This document shows positions 1 through 13,449 of a stretch of 64,000 nucleotides of DNA, piece after piece. A program made the position numbers and the translations under genes. Every line of letters starts with the position of its first letter. Within the stretch, counting starts at the first letter, position 1. The DNA comes from Trichoplax sp. H2 (lineage: Eukaryota; Placozoa; Uniplacotomia; Trichoplacea): NCBI GenBank assembly GCA_003344405.1, contig NOWV01000170.1:1-64000 (forward strand), read 5' to 3'. The notes beneath the pieces were generated by a model. That model ran no database searches, was not told where the DNA came from, and saw only the letters and a list, made by a program, of their open reading frames with translations.

Positions 1-1852
1 AGCGCATAGCTTGCCATTAACTAGTCATTACTTGCGAATACTATACGTAAGAATTTAAATATCGAATCTTAAAGTGAGGGTTGTATGTCAAGCTACAGTA
101 ACAACAAAATAATATGTGTTGCAGTTTTAGCCACCGTTCATCATGCACAAGAATTAGTTGAATTGAATGAATTTTACAGGCGAAAAAAACTACATTAAAA
201 TACAGTATTTTCCCCATAGATAATGCATACACTAAATTTGTACTAAGTTATAGGATTAAAGCAAGAAGATTAAGTTTATTGTAATAGCATAGACTTTTTG
301 CTGACGAAAAATAAACGAATACATGTTCCATTTAAGTGTAAAATAAAATGTAAATTTTAAACAACTCTACCGCAGATGAAAATCTTGTTACGAGATATAC
401 TCTTACAGATATCGTACCTAAGCTAGCTTACAACTTTCTTAAGGATGTATAACAGCAAATTGCTTTCAGTTTCAATTTCAGTTTAGTCTCTACTTAAATT
501 ATACTGTTATTGTTAATTATCAATTAAGAATCTTTTCGACAGATCTGAAAGCCTGCGTGTTTCTTGCATTTCCAACGTCATTAAATAAGAGCTGCTCCCG
601 TTCTGCTATCTAACTGAAAGCAAGTGGATTGCTATATATCTCTAGTCAATACACAAGATAAAAAATTTCATTGCATTTTGCTATTAACCAATTCTTAAAG
701 TTATGTCAATGATTTAAATTCTTTTTAAAATACCTTCAAGCAGTAGCAATTATTGTAGTAATTTATATTTTATAGTAGTGTAATTTAAGAACCTGAAAGT
801 CTCTATTTGTCTAATATTAATAATATGTATGGCAATTCTTACTAAATCTAGTAAAATAAACGATGAACTATTACTTTAAAATAATAGAATATACACGAAC
901 ATTAAAGAGTGTGGCAAGCTTTATAGAAGAGTTCTTACCGAGCAAAGTTTACTTCAGATCGATCCAAGCGAGATGACAGCGATTAGTTATGCATAAAGTA
1001 GACTTAGTTAGTATTTGCATTATAGAATAAGAAAGCTAAAATACACCTCCTAATTCTAAATCTCTGATATAATTTTAGTTCTAGTACTATGCAATGCCTG
1101 ATTACGCGTATAGCTTGCATACAATTTGAATAGTTAGTGAACAAATAATATTTAACCTGCTCCCTTAATACGTAAAATTTCATGATGAAATCGGTGGCAT
1201 ATTAAATTAAAAAATATGAGAAAATCACGTTAATGACGCATGTAAAGTTTTCTAGTAGAATACATACAGCGCAGAACGATAATCTATGAGTGTCAGTTCG
1301 CAGTTAAAATATCATCATTTTAATTTTCAGATGTAAATAATTTTCATGATTTAATTCTTATGATGCAGTATCAAAGGCGACAACAAACATAAGAATAGTC
1401 AAGGTTGATTTAAGTACTACAATTGCTGTCATCTGCATTCAGCTATGATGCCAGATGCATATTATAGGTGTAAATTAAGAAAATGGATTAATTAACTTCG
1501 ACATCTAATCCTTCGATTGTTAACTTCTTTTTAGCTCAATCAGACTTTGATTTCAATTATGCACTACTGCCGTATAAAATATTACTATATAAATACCCCG
1601 AAGGTAAAGAAATATTAATCTTAACGATCTTAATGTTATTGTACGTGTAGTAATAGATAATCGATACCTCGTTATAAAATTTATATGATTGTTTTCAATT
1701 CGTAAATGGCAGTAAGTTATGAATGTAGTGACAACTGCTAATCTGATATGCTAGTAGAGATTAGTTAATTTCACTGTTAAACAAACCCTTGCAATGTAAA
1801 TAAGTCGTCAGTTGTACTAAAATAACCCATGAGAAGTAACATATACTTTAGT
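1..1852. other. AT-rich gene-free stretch
   Basis: I see no exon-like open frame with family similarity, no tRNA and no clear tandem repeat here. Short open frames are what chance gives in AT-rich DNA. The satellite monomers begin at its right edge. Confidence 0.6.
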
Positions 1853-3390
1853 GTCCAACAGTTCGTCATATCCGAGATATCGAGATAAAACAATAACAAT
1901 TTATGCATAACTTTGTGATAGAAATAAAATCACACATAATTATGCAAGACTTCTACGCTGAAATCCGAGTAATTATTACAGCCATATTTAGACGTCATAT
2001 AGTGTAAATGATACAAAATTTATAATAAAATTGCCTGATAAATTGTGTATTTTAAGTTTATATTTCTATAAAGCTGATTTGCGATATATATTATAATATT
2101 ATAATTTTTCAGTGTTTGATAGTTCATCGTATTCGAGATATTGAGATATATAATAAAACTCGTTATTAAATTGAGTCTTTGAAGTTATTTTGTTGCAAAG
2201 CTGATTTGTAATACATATTATAATGTTTTAGTTTTCACTAGTTTATCGTATGCGAAATATCGAGATAGTATAAGATAATGCAGGCATGAAATTACTGTAA
2301 AGCAAAATTACATACGATTATTTAAGACTTACGCGCTGAAATTCAAATAATCGATATAGCCATAACGTCAACGTCATAGAGTATAAATGATACAAATATA
2401 TAATAGAATCACTTATTAAGTTGTATATTTATAAGTTATGTTATTTATAAATCTGATTTGTGATACGTATTATAATATCTCAGTGTATGATGCTTCATCA
2501 TTATTGAGATATCGAGATAGTGCAACAAGAAATTTAACTATGAAGCTATCATAAAAAATGACATATGATTATGCGAAACTTACGCGCTAAAACCCGAGTA
2601 ATCGTTATAGCCAGAGTGTTGACATCACGTAGTGTAATTGATATAAAATGTATGATAAAATCATTTATTAATTTGTGTACTGTAACGTTATGTTGTTACA
2701 AAGCTGATTTATAATACACATTATGATACTTTATCGTATCCGAGATATCGCGATGGTACAACAAGAAATTCAACTATGAAGCTATCATAAAAAATCACAT
2801 ATGATACGAGACTTACGCGCTAAAATCCGAGTAATCGTTATAGCCATAGTGTTGGCGTCATATAGTGTCAATGATAAAAGTGTATAATAGAATTATTTGT
2901 TAATTTGTGTTCTGTAACGTATTGTTATTACAAAGCTGATTTGTAATATACATTATAATACTTAAGTGTTCGATAGTTCATCGTATCTGAGATACCGCGA
3001 TAGTACAACAAGAAGTTTAACTATAAAACTATAGTAAAAAGTCGCATATGATTATGCGAGACTTACGCTCTAAAGTCCGAGTAACCGTTACAGCCATAAT
3101 GTCGACGTTATACAGTGTACATGACACAAATATATAATAAAGTTAGTTGTTAAATTGAGTATTTCAACTTATGTTGTTATAAAGCTGACTTATAAAATAC
3201 ATTATAATATTTAGTGTTTGATACTTTATCGTATCCGAGATATCGCGATAGTATAATGTAATGCAAGTATGAAATTACTGTAACGTAAAGTTACATATGA
3301 CTATTTAAGACTTACGATCTGAAATCCGAATAGTCGTTATAGCCATAGTGTCGACGTCGTATAGTGCAAACGATACAAAGTGCATATTAA
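1853..3390. repeat. ~240-bp satellite, left partial array
   Basis: Degenerate head-to-tail monomers recur every 235-245 bp. Each carries, in order, a core like TCCGAGATATCGCGATAG, a block like ACTTACGCGCTGAAATCCGA, a block like GTTGACGTCATATAGTG and a block like TTACAAAGCTGATTTGTAAT. The core is seen near 2,745, 2,985 and 3,230. Indels and substitutions interrupt all frames, so I do not regard it as coding. It looks like the right-hand part of a higher-order unit whose left part lies outside the window or has decayed. Confidence 0.85.
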
Positions 3391-6300
3391 TAAATCTCGA
3401 TATTAAGCGAAGTAGCAGTAACACTAATCTATTCACCCAGTTTTGGGACTAATATAAGGGCGATAGATGCGTAGTTGTGAAATATTCGTAATTGTATTTA
3501 TAAGAAATATCACGTTTTATGTAGAAATCAGTTTCATGTCTTACCGATTTCTCGAAGGCCTTTTTCTAGTTATTCGATAGAATACGTCACAGCGTTCAAT
3601 GAAAATTATAAAAAGTTATAAGTTAGCTTGTAATCTAAAACTTACAGTAGTCATTAAGAAGTACAAATAGTATAATGAAATACTAAAATACTACTACTGT
3701 CTATGTAAAATGCATTATACGATTGGTTTACTCTATCTATAAAATTATTATGTAACTTAGAAGAATTCGTAGGCATAAACAATCAGTATACTTACGGTCT
3801 TGAATAGTATTGATTTGTGGATGTATTGTTGTATTAATAGAGAAATATCAGAAAAATATAAAATAAAATTAGTTATTAAACTGTGCATTTTCAAGTTATC
3901 TTATAGCAAAGCTGATTTGTAATATACATCATAATAGTTTAATATTGTATAGTTTATCTTATCCGAAAGATCGAAATAATACAGTAATAATTTATCTATA
4001 ACTTTGTTATGAAAACGAAATTACACATGTTTATAAGAGAATTACAGTTTGAAATCTGAGTAATTGTTACAGCTATAATATTGACGTTATACAGAGTAAA
4101 TAATACAAATATATAATAGAATCACTTGTTAACGTGCGTATTTTAACGTTACGTTGTTGTAACGCTGATTTATGATACATATTTATAATATTTAGTATTC
4201 GATACTTTATCATATTTGAGATAGCGAGTTAGTATAAAAAACATTATACATGACTATACGAGACTTACCGACTAAAGTCCGAGTAATCGTTAGAGCCAAA
4301 AAGTTGACGTTATACAGTTTACATGACACAAATATATAACAAAATCAGCTAAATAGTTTATCGTGTTCGAGATTTGGAGATAGCGTAAAGAAATGCAAGT
4401 ATAAAATTACTGTAAAGCTAATATACATATGACTATGCGAAACTTACGCGCTAAAATCCGAGTAAACATTATAGCCATAAAGTTGACATCATATAGTGTA
4501 AATGATAAAAGTGTATAATAGAATCATTTGTTAATTTGTACTTTACAAACTTGAACGTTATGTTGTTACAAAGCTGATTTACGATAGACATTATAATATT
4601 TTAGTGTTCGATAGTTTATCGCATCCGAGATATCGCGATATTACAACAACAAGTTTAACTATGGAGCTATCGTAAAAAATCACATGAGATTATGGGAGAC
4701 TTACGCGCTAATATCCGAGTAATCGTTATAGCCATAATGTGGACGTTATACAGTGTACATGATACAAATATATAATAAAGTTAGTTGTTAAATTAAGTAC
4801 TCTAACGTTATGTTGTTACAAAGCTGTTTTGTAATACATATTATGATATTTTAGTGTTCGATAGTTTATCGTATCCGAGATATCGCGAAAGTACAACAAG
4901 AAGTTTAAGTGTGGAGCTATCGTGAAAAAGTACGTAAGATTATGCAAGACTTACGCGCTAAATTCCGAGAAATCGTTATAGCCATAATGTTGACGTCATA
5001 TAGTGTAAATGATAAAAAGTGTGTAATAGAATCATTTGTTAACTTGTGTACTCTAACGTTATGCTATTACATAGCTGATTTGTAATACACATTATAATAC
5101 TTAGTGTTCGATACTTTATCGTATCCGAGATATCGCGATAGTATAACTAGACGTTTAACTACGGAGCTATCGTAAAAATTACATATGATAATTCAAGATT
5201 TATGCGCTGAAATCCGAGTAATCCATAAAGTTGACGATATACAGTGTACATGACACAAATATATAATAAAGTTAGTTGTTAAATTAAGTATTTCAACTTA
5301 TGCTGTTACAAAGCTGACTTATAGTATACGTTATAATATTTAGTTTTCGATAGTTTATCGTATCCGAGATATCGAGATAGTATAAGGTAATACAAGTATG
5401 AAATTACTGTTACGTAAAGTTACATATGACTATTTAAGATTTACACCCTGAAATCCGAATAGTCGTTATAGCCATAATGTCGACGTCGTATAGTGTAAAC
5501 GATATAAAGTGTATAATGGAATCACTTGTAAAGTTGTGTATTTTAAGTTTATGTTACTGTAAGCTGATTTGTGATACACACTATAACATTTTAGTGTATG
5601 ATACTTCATCATCATGGACATATCGAGTTATTACAACAAGAAACTTAGCTATGAAGATTTCTATCACATAAAAATCATACACATGATTAAACGAGACTTA
5701 CAGACTGAAATCCGAGTAATCGTTACAGCAATAAAGTATATATATAATACAAAGTATAAAATAAAATTAGTTATTAAATTGTGTATTTTGAAGTTGTGTT
5801 AGAGCAAAGCAGATTTGTACTATACATTAAATAGTTTAATGCTCTATAGTTTATCTTATCCGAAATATCGAGATAGTACAATAATCGTTTATCTATAAGT
5901 TTGTTACGAAAACAAAATTACGCATGATTATAAGAGACTTACAGCCTGAATTCCGAGTAATCGTTACCGCCATAATGTTGGCGTCATATAAAGAAATGAT
6001 GTAAAGTGCATAATAGAATCACTTGTTAAGATACGTATTTTAACGTTATGCTGTTTAAAAGCTGACTCGTAATACGTATTATAATACGTTAGTATTCGAT
6101 AGCTCATCGTGTTTGAGATATCGAAGTAGTACAACAAGTTTGACTATGAGACGATCATAAATATTACATATGGTTATATAAGATTTATGCTCTGAAATTC
6201 GAGTAATCGTTACAGCTAGAATGTTAACGTTATACAACGTACATAACACAAATGTATAATATTACTAGTTATTAAAACGAGTATTCTATAGTTATGCTGT

Positions 6301-7416
6301 TGTAACGCTATTTTGTGATATATGTTAAATATTTTAGTGTTTAATACTTCGTAATATACAAGATATCGAGCTAGTATAAAGAAATCGAACTATAATATTA
6401 TCAAAAAAGTAAAACTACATATGATTATTTAAGATTCAGACTCTGAAATCTAAGTAACTACTAGAGCCATAATATTAACATCATATAATGTAAATGATAC
6501 AAAATATATAATAAAATCAGTTGTACGTTCTGTATTTGAAGTTATTTAATACGTGTATAACTCGAATAAAACAGAGGCTATGATGTTCAAGTTATACGTA
6601 TATTAAGTAAGCTACATAAAACTACTAAAAACATCAACTTTCTAGTTTTACACCTATAAGATACTCGTAATACTGTATATAAAATATAGTCATGTGCAAT
6701 TACTTTCATGTAATGTACTAGTTAGATCCTTAACTCTTGAGTAGAGTAGAGTATTGTAGAGTCGACTATTAGCTATGAACATTTATGTACACATTGCGTA
6801 TAGTACAAGTCAAGCTAGTGTTATTACATAATAGTCGTGTTTATAATAATAACGTCTCTTAATAGATTTATTATCAGCGGGATATTTATAATACAAAGTT
6901 AAATATCTAAGCAAAAGTAAGTGTTTAAAATAGATATATAAGCAATTTGTCTTCTACATTAAAACCAGATTAAGTCGATAGTATTCTCTAAGATTTCAGC
7001 GTATTAGATCATAGTGACGACTTTGCTTACACACTTATCATATGAACAGATAACAAGCTATGAAGTAAATAAGCCTATATAATAAACTTATCGTAGTTTC
7101 TCATCTCAGTTATTTTATCTACATTTGATTCGACTATTCGTTAGCTAGTTAATTATACTCTAATCCGTTTAACTTTGGCTAAAAGTTTGTATTGATATTA
7201 AAGGTATTTACTTCTAGTGTATTATACTTTACTGAGTTACTTTACTAAGTGCTAGTAGGTAGCGAATAATGATAAAATACTCGTAGCTCATCTCGCTGTA
7301 GTATTCGTACTAAGTCATACGTTAAGGTCGAGGCTGACAGCTCTCATCTGTCTTCAGTATTTTCATGTACTGTATTACTCGTAAATTACGATTTACAAGA
7401 CTATTTAAATCACATA
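3391..7416. repeat. Higher-order satellite unit 1 (~4.03 kb)
   Basis: The unit opens with a ~450-bp non-satellite spacer starting ATCTCGATATTAAGCG at about 3,391. About eleven ~240-bp monomers follow (roughly 3,850-6,560), then a ~850-bp non-satellite tail. The next unit repeats the same order with an offset of about 4,020-4,030 bp. Equivalent positions in the two units (for example 5,614 and 9,633) match far better than neighbouring monomers within one unit. That pattern is the signature of a higher-order repeat. Confidence 0.85.
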
Positions 7417-10400
7417 AAATCTCGATATTAAGCGTAGTAGCAGTAACACTAATCTATTCACCCAGTTTTGGGACTAATATAAGGGCGATAGATGCGTAGT
7501 TGTGAAATATTCGTAATTGTATTTATAAGAAATATCACGTTTTATGTAGAAATCAGTTTCATGTCTTACCGATTTCTCGAAGGCCTTTTTCTAGTTATCC
7601 GATAGAATACGTCATGGAGTTTAATGAAAATTATAAAAAGTTATAAATTATCTTGTAATCTAAAACTTACAGTAGTTATTAAGAAGTACAAATAGTATAA
7701 TGAAATACTAAAATACTACCACTGTTAATATAAAATGCATTATACGATTGGTTTACTATATCTATAAAATTATTTTGTTACTTAGAAGAATTCGTAGGTA
7801 TAAACAATCAGTATACTTACGCCCTTGAATAGTATCGATTTGTGGATGTATTGTTGTATTAATAGAGAAATATCAGAAAAATATAAAATAAAATTAGTTA
7901 TTAAACTGTGTATTTTCAAGTTATCTTATAGCAAAGCTGATTTGTAATATACATCATAATAGTTTAATATTGTATAGTTTATCTTATCCGAAAGATCGAA
8001 ATAGTACAGTAATAATTTATCTATAATTCTGTTACGAAAACGAAATCACACATGATTGTAAGAGAATTACAGTTTGAAATCTGAGTAATTGTTACATCTA
8101 TAATATTGGCGTTATACAGAGTAAATAATACAAATATATAATAGAATCACTTGTTAACGTGCGTATTTTAACGTTACGTTGTTGTAACGCTGATTTATGA
8201 TACATATTTATAATATTCAGCATTCGATACTTTATCATATCTGAGATAGCGAATTAGTATAAAAACATTATACATGACTATACGAGACTTACCGACTAAA
8301 GTCCGAGTAATCGTTAGAGCCAGAACGTTGACGTTATACAGTTTACATGACACAAATATATAACAAAATCAGCTAAATAGTTTATCGTATTCGAGATTTG
8401 GAGATAGTGTAAAGAAATGCAAGTACGAAATTACTGTAAAGCTAATATACATATGACTATGCGAGACTTACGCGCTAAAATCCGAGTAAACGTTATAGCC
8501 ATAAAGTTGACGTCATATAGTATCAATGATAAAAAGTGTGTAATAAAATCATTTGTTAATTTGTATACTTGAACGTTATGTTGTTACAAAGCTGTTTTGT
8601 AATACACATAATGATATTTTAGTGTTCGATAGTTTAGCGTGTCTGAGATATCGCGATAGTACAACAAGAAGCTTAACTATGGAGCTATCATAAAAAATGA
8701 CATATGATTATGGGAGACTTACGCGCTAAAATCCGAGTAAACGTTATAGCCATAATATTGACGTCATATAGTGTCAATGATATAAAATGTGTAATAGAAT
8801 CATTTGTTAATTTGTGTACTCTAACGTTATGTTGTTACAAAGCTGTTTTGTAATACACATTATGATATTTTAGTGTTCGATAGTTTATCGTATCCGAGAT
8901 ATCGCGATAGTACAACAAGAAGTTTAAGTGTGGAGCTATCCAAAAAAGTGCATATGATTATGCAAGACTTACGCGCTAAAATCCGAGAAGTCGTTATAGC
9001 CATAATGTTGACGTCGTATAGTGTAAATGATATAAAGTGTGTAATAGAATCATTTGTTAACTTGTGTCCTCTAAGGTTATGCTGTTACAAAGCTGATTTG
9101 TAATATACATTATAATATTTAGTGTTCGATACTTTATCGTATCCGAGATATCGCGATAGTAGAACCAGACGTTTAACTATGAAGCTATCGTAAAAAGTAC
9201 ATATGATAATTCAAGACTTACGCCCTAAAATCCGAGTAATCCATAAAGTTGACGATATACAGTGTACATGATACAAATATATAATAAAGTTAGTTGTTAA
9301 ATTGAGTATTGCAACTTATGTTGTTACAAAGCTGACTTATAATATACATTATAATAATATTTAGTGTTCAATACTTTATCGTATCCGAGATATCGAGATA
9401 GTATAAGGTAATACAAGTATGAAATTACTGTTACGTAAAGTTATATATGACTATTTAAGACTTACGGTCTGAAATCCGAATAGTCGCTATAGCCATAATG
9501 TCGACGTCGTATAGTGTAAACGATACAAAGTGTATAATAGAATCACTTGTTAAATTGTGTATTTTAAGTTTATGTTACTGTAAGCTGATTTGTGATACAC
9601 ACTATAACATTTTAGTGTATGATACTTCATCATCATGGACATATCGAGTTGTACAGCAAGAAACTTAGCTATGAAGATTTCTATCATAAAACAATCATAC
9701 ACATGATTATACGAGACTTACATACTGGAATCCGAGTAATCGTTACAGCCATAAAGTATATATATAATACAAAGTATAAAATAAAATTAGTTATTAAATT
9801 GTGTATTTTGAAGTTGTTATAGCTAAGCAGATTTGTAATATGCATCATAATAGTTTAATGTTCTATAGTTTATCTTATCCGAAAGATCGAGATAGTACAA
9901 TAATAATTTATCTATAAGTTTGTTACGAAAAAAAATCACACATGATTATAAAAGACTTACAGTCTGAATTCCGAGTAATCGTTACAGCCATAATGTTGGC
10001 GTCATATAGAGTAAATGATACAAAGTATATAATAGAACCACTTGTTAAGATGCGTATTTTAACGTTATGCTGTTAAAAGCTGACTCGTAATACGTATTAT
10101 AATACTTTAGTATTCGATAGCTCATCGTATTTGAGATATCGAAGTAGTACAACAAGTTTGACTATGAGACGATCATAAAAGTTACATATGGTTATACAAG
10201 ATTTATGCTCTGAAATTCGAGTAATCGTTACAGCTAGAATGTTAACGTTATACAACGTACATGACACAAATGTATAATAAAACTAGTTATTAAAACGAGT
10301 ATTCCGTAGTTATGATGTTGCAACGTTAATTTGTGATATATGTTAAATATTTTAGTGTCTGATACTTCGTAATATACAAGATATCGAAATAGTATAAAGA

Positions 10401-11845
10401 AATCGAACTGTAGTATTATCATAAAAGTAAAACTACATATGATTATTTAAGATTCAGACTCTGAAATCTAAGCAACTACTAGAGCCATAATATTAACATC
10501 ATATAATGTAAATGGTACAAAATATATAATAAAATCAGTTGTGCGTTCTGTATTTAAAGTTATTTAATACGTGTATAACTCGAATAAAACAGAGGCTATG
10601 ATGCTCAAGCTATACGTATATTGAGTAAGTTACAAAAAATTACTAAATAACATCAACTTTCTAGTTTTACACCTATAAGGTACTTGTAATACTGTATATA
10701 AAATATAGTCTAGTTATAGTTCTAGTTATTCCATCGTTATGCTGTTGCAACGTTAATTTGTGATATATGTTAAATATTTTAGTCTTTGATACTTCGTAAT
10801 ATACGAGATATCGAGTTAGTATAAAGAAATCGAACTATAATACTATCATAAAAGTAAAACTGTACATGATTATTTAAGATTCAGACTCTGAAATTTAAGC
10901 AACTACTAGAGCCATAATATTAACATCATATAATGTAAATGATACAAAATATATAATAAAATCAGTTGTGAGTTCTGTATTTAAAGTTATTTAATAATAC
11001 GTGTATAACTCGAATAAAACAGAGGCTATGATGTTCAAGTTATACGTATATTGAGCAAGTTACAAAANNNNNNNNNNNNNNNNNNNNAAGGTGCGTATTT
11101 TAATGTTATGCTGTTAAAAAGTTGACTCGTAATACGTATTATAATATTTTAATATTCGATAGCTCATCGTATTTGAGATATCGAAGTAGTACAGCAAGTT
11201 TAACTATGAGGCGATCATAAAAGTTACATACGGTTATACAAGATTTATGCTCTGAAATTCGAGTAATCGTTACAGCTAGAATGTTAACGTTATACAACGT
11301 ACTTGACACAAATGTATAGTAAAACTAGTTATTCCATAGTTATGCTGTTGCAACGTTAATTTGTGATATATGTTAAATATTTTAGTGTTCGATACTTCGT
11401 AATATACGAGATATCGAGTTAGTATAAAGAAATCGAACTATAATATTATCATAAAAGTAAAACTGTACATGATTATTTAAGATTCAGACTCTGAAATTTA
11501 AGCAACTACTAGAGCCATAATATTAACATCATATAATGTAAATGATACAAAATATATAATAAAATCAGTTGTGAGTTCTGTATTTAAAGTTATTTAATAA
11601 TACGTGTATAACTCGAATAAAACAGAGGCTATGATGTTCAAGTTATACGTATATTGAGCAAGTTACAAAACATTACTAAACAACACTAACTTTCTAGTTT
11701 TACACCTATAAGATACTTGTAATACTGTATATAAAATATAGTCATGTACAATTGTTTTTATGTAATGTACTAGTTAGATCCTTAACTCTTGAGTAAAGTA
11801 CAGTATTGTAAAGTTGACTATAAGCTATGAACGTTTATGTACTTA
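7417..11845. repeat. Higher-order satellite unit 2
   Basis: This is the second copy of the spacer-plus-monomers unit. The spacer (7,417-7,865) is nearly identical to 3,391-3,850. The monomers follow the same order to about 10,560. Its tail has lost some 600 bp relative to unit 1. It also contains extra copies of the last monomers (10,720-11,067 and 11,088-11,670) on both sides of a 20-N gap, so true length and copy number are uncertain. Confidence 0.8.
11068..11087. other. Assembly gap (20 N)
   Basis: A run of exactly 20 Ns, a conventional scaffold placeholder. Both flanks are near copies of the same satellite end segment, so a collapsed or expanded repeat here is likely. Confidence 0.98.
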
Positions 11846-12250
11846 AAATCTCGATACTAAGCGTAGTAGCAGTAACACTAATCTATTCACCCACTTTTGA
11901 GACTAATATAAGGGCGACAAATGCGCAGTTGTGAAATATTCGTAATTGTATTTACAAGAAATATCATGCTTTATGTAGAAATCAGTTTCATCTATTACCG
12001 ATTTATCGGAGTACTTTCCGCATTTATTCGATAGAATACGTCATGGAGTTTAATCAAAATTATAAAAAGTTATAAACTATCTAGTAGTCTAAAACTTACA
12101 TTAGTTATTAACAAGTACAAGAAGTATAATGAAATACTAAAATACTACTACTGTCTTTGTAAAATACATTATACGATTGATTTACTCTATCTATAGAATT
12201 ATTTTGTTACTTAGAAGAATTCGTAGGTATTAACAATCAGTATATTTACG
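11846..12250. repeat. Third copy of satellite spacer (truncated unit)
   Basis: It starts with ATCTCGATACTAAGCGTAG and follows the spacers at 3,391 and 7,417 for about 400 bp, with more substitutions than those two show between themselves. After about 12,250 similarity stops and no monomers follow. This is the right edge of the satellite domain. Confidence 0.8.
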
Positions 12251-13195
12251 CAATCTTTTAATTTTTCTATTAAGCTAATTTGGGATCGCACTATATACAC
12301 ATGCGTAGGTAATCAAATATAAGTAGGCTAAGATAATAATTTGCTTTTAGATTTAGTAGCACAATGGTACTAAGTAATGAAAAATTACTATCCAATTTTA
12401 TCAAAGTACGCGTATATCATATTACGAAATCACCAACTTATTATATGCATCAAATTGGTTTATCACTCTTGAGATGCGATTAATATACCATACGTTAAAC
12501 TAGCATACTATAGTCTTTTTAATATTCAAATTAAAAATACTGGATGCTACCGCATTTTGATATAAATATGAACTTGCATTAATTTAAATTAATACAGCAA
12601 ATTTATTCGGTTATTTTCTACCGATGTATTATTAATATATCCAATTGATTATTACTGTTTGTATACAATTAAGTGCATCTAATTTTCAGCTTTAAAGAGC
12701 ATATCCACAATTAAAATAAAACTTATTACTAGCTTATTTATGGTAGTACGAACTGATAAGCGTAATACTTTCTATAAGAGCTTCCATGTGTATTGGATTA
12801 AGAGAAGAATTATATTACTTCTACAACAGGATAGGCTTTTGCCGTTTATAATGGCTAATATAAGATTGGTATTGATCAGTTTCGCATCACATTAATGATG
12901 AAAGTACTGATACTGAAATGTCTGTATTTGTTTACCAAAATACAGATACAGCTTTTAATGATCTTATCATGAGAAATTTTAGCGTCTTCCATACATTTAC
13001 GATATAGAATAGTAGAACGTTATCAAATAAGATCCAAGAGTTGATGATGTAGTCATCAATATGCGTTGTAAGTTATCCTAGGATTTATCAATACTGTATT
13101 CAAAACGGCAATGTGACTAGACTCAGGCTAGCGTAAATCGCTATTTGATTGATTCCAATAATCAAAGTATGCGCTGTGTAAAACAACTACATTGA
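12251..13195. other. Unique AT-rich stretch, no gene recognised
   Basis: No repeat and no family-like exon is visible. Downstream exons of the minus-strand peptide ORF at 13,207-13,395 could lie here, but I could not identify one with confidence. Confidence 0.5.
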
Positions 13196-13206
13196 AAAAT
13201 ATTTCC

Positions 13207-13395
13207 TCAATATACCTTAATCATTGTAGGTTCGTCATCTTCTTCCTCATCAATCATATCCCTTTCTGCCAGATCACTGGGTTCTTCCTCATCCATCCAT
13301 TCTTCGAGTCGTTCTTCATCGAATTCCTCTGCTTTCGCAGTTGCCAACACGGCGGCAAAGAAGAGCGCAGCAATCAAAATAAGTTTGGTATTCAT
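13207..13395 (-). CDS. Small secreted acidic peptide precursor (hypothetical)
   Basis: This 62-codon open frame starts with MNTKLILIAALFFAAVLATA, a textbook signal peptide: a basic residue, a hydrophobic core, and a likely cleavage site after ATA or AKA. The rest is very acidic, with runs such as DEEEP and DEEEDDEP. That composition is typical of a pro-region of a small secreted peptide or of a short acidic extracellular protein. No Cys is present and no paired basic site (KR or RR) is visible. The last codons read AAG-GTATAT, which resembles a 5' splice donor, so the stop may be intronic and the mature portion may sit in an unseen downstream exon. The family is not recognised. The signal peptide is seen; secretion is inferred. 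Confidence 0.5.
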   Translation of the reverse strand: MNTKLILIAALFFAAVLATAKAEEFDEERLEEWMDEEEPSDLAERDMIDEEEDDEPTMIKVY

Positions 13396-13449
13396 TTCTA
13401 TGAACGAAAAGCAGATTTTAGTAACAATAATAATTTCTTATCACTACCA

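Noticed and set aside
8873-9822. Open frames of 60-76 codons inside the satellite
   Set aside because: They appear in isolated monomers only and are broken by indels in equivalent monomers. AT-rich DNA gives such frames by chance.
1853-11845. CRISPR-like array
   Set aside because: Monomers are about 240 bp, contiguous and degenerate, with no short identical repeats separated by unique spacers. The genome is eukaryotic.
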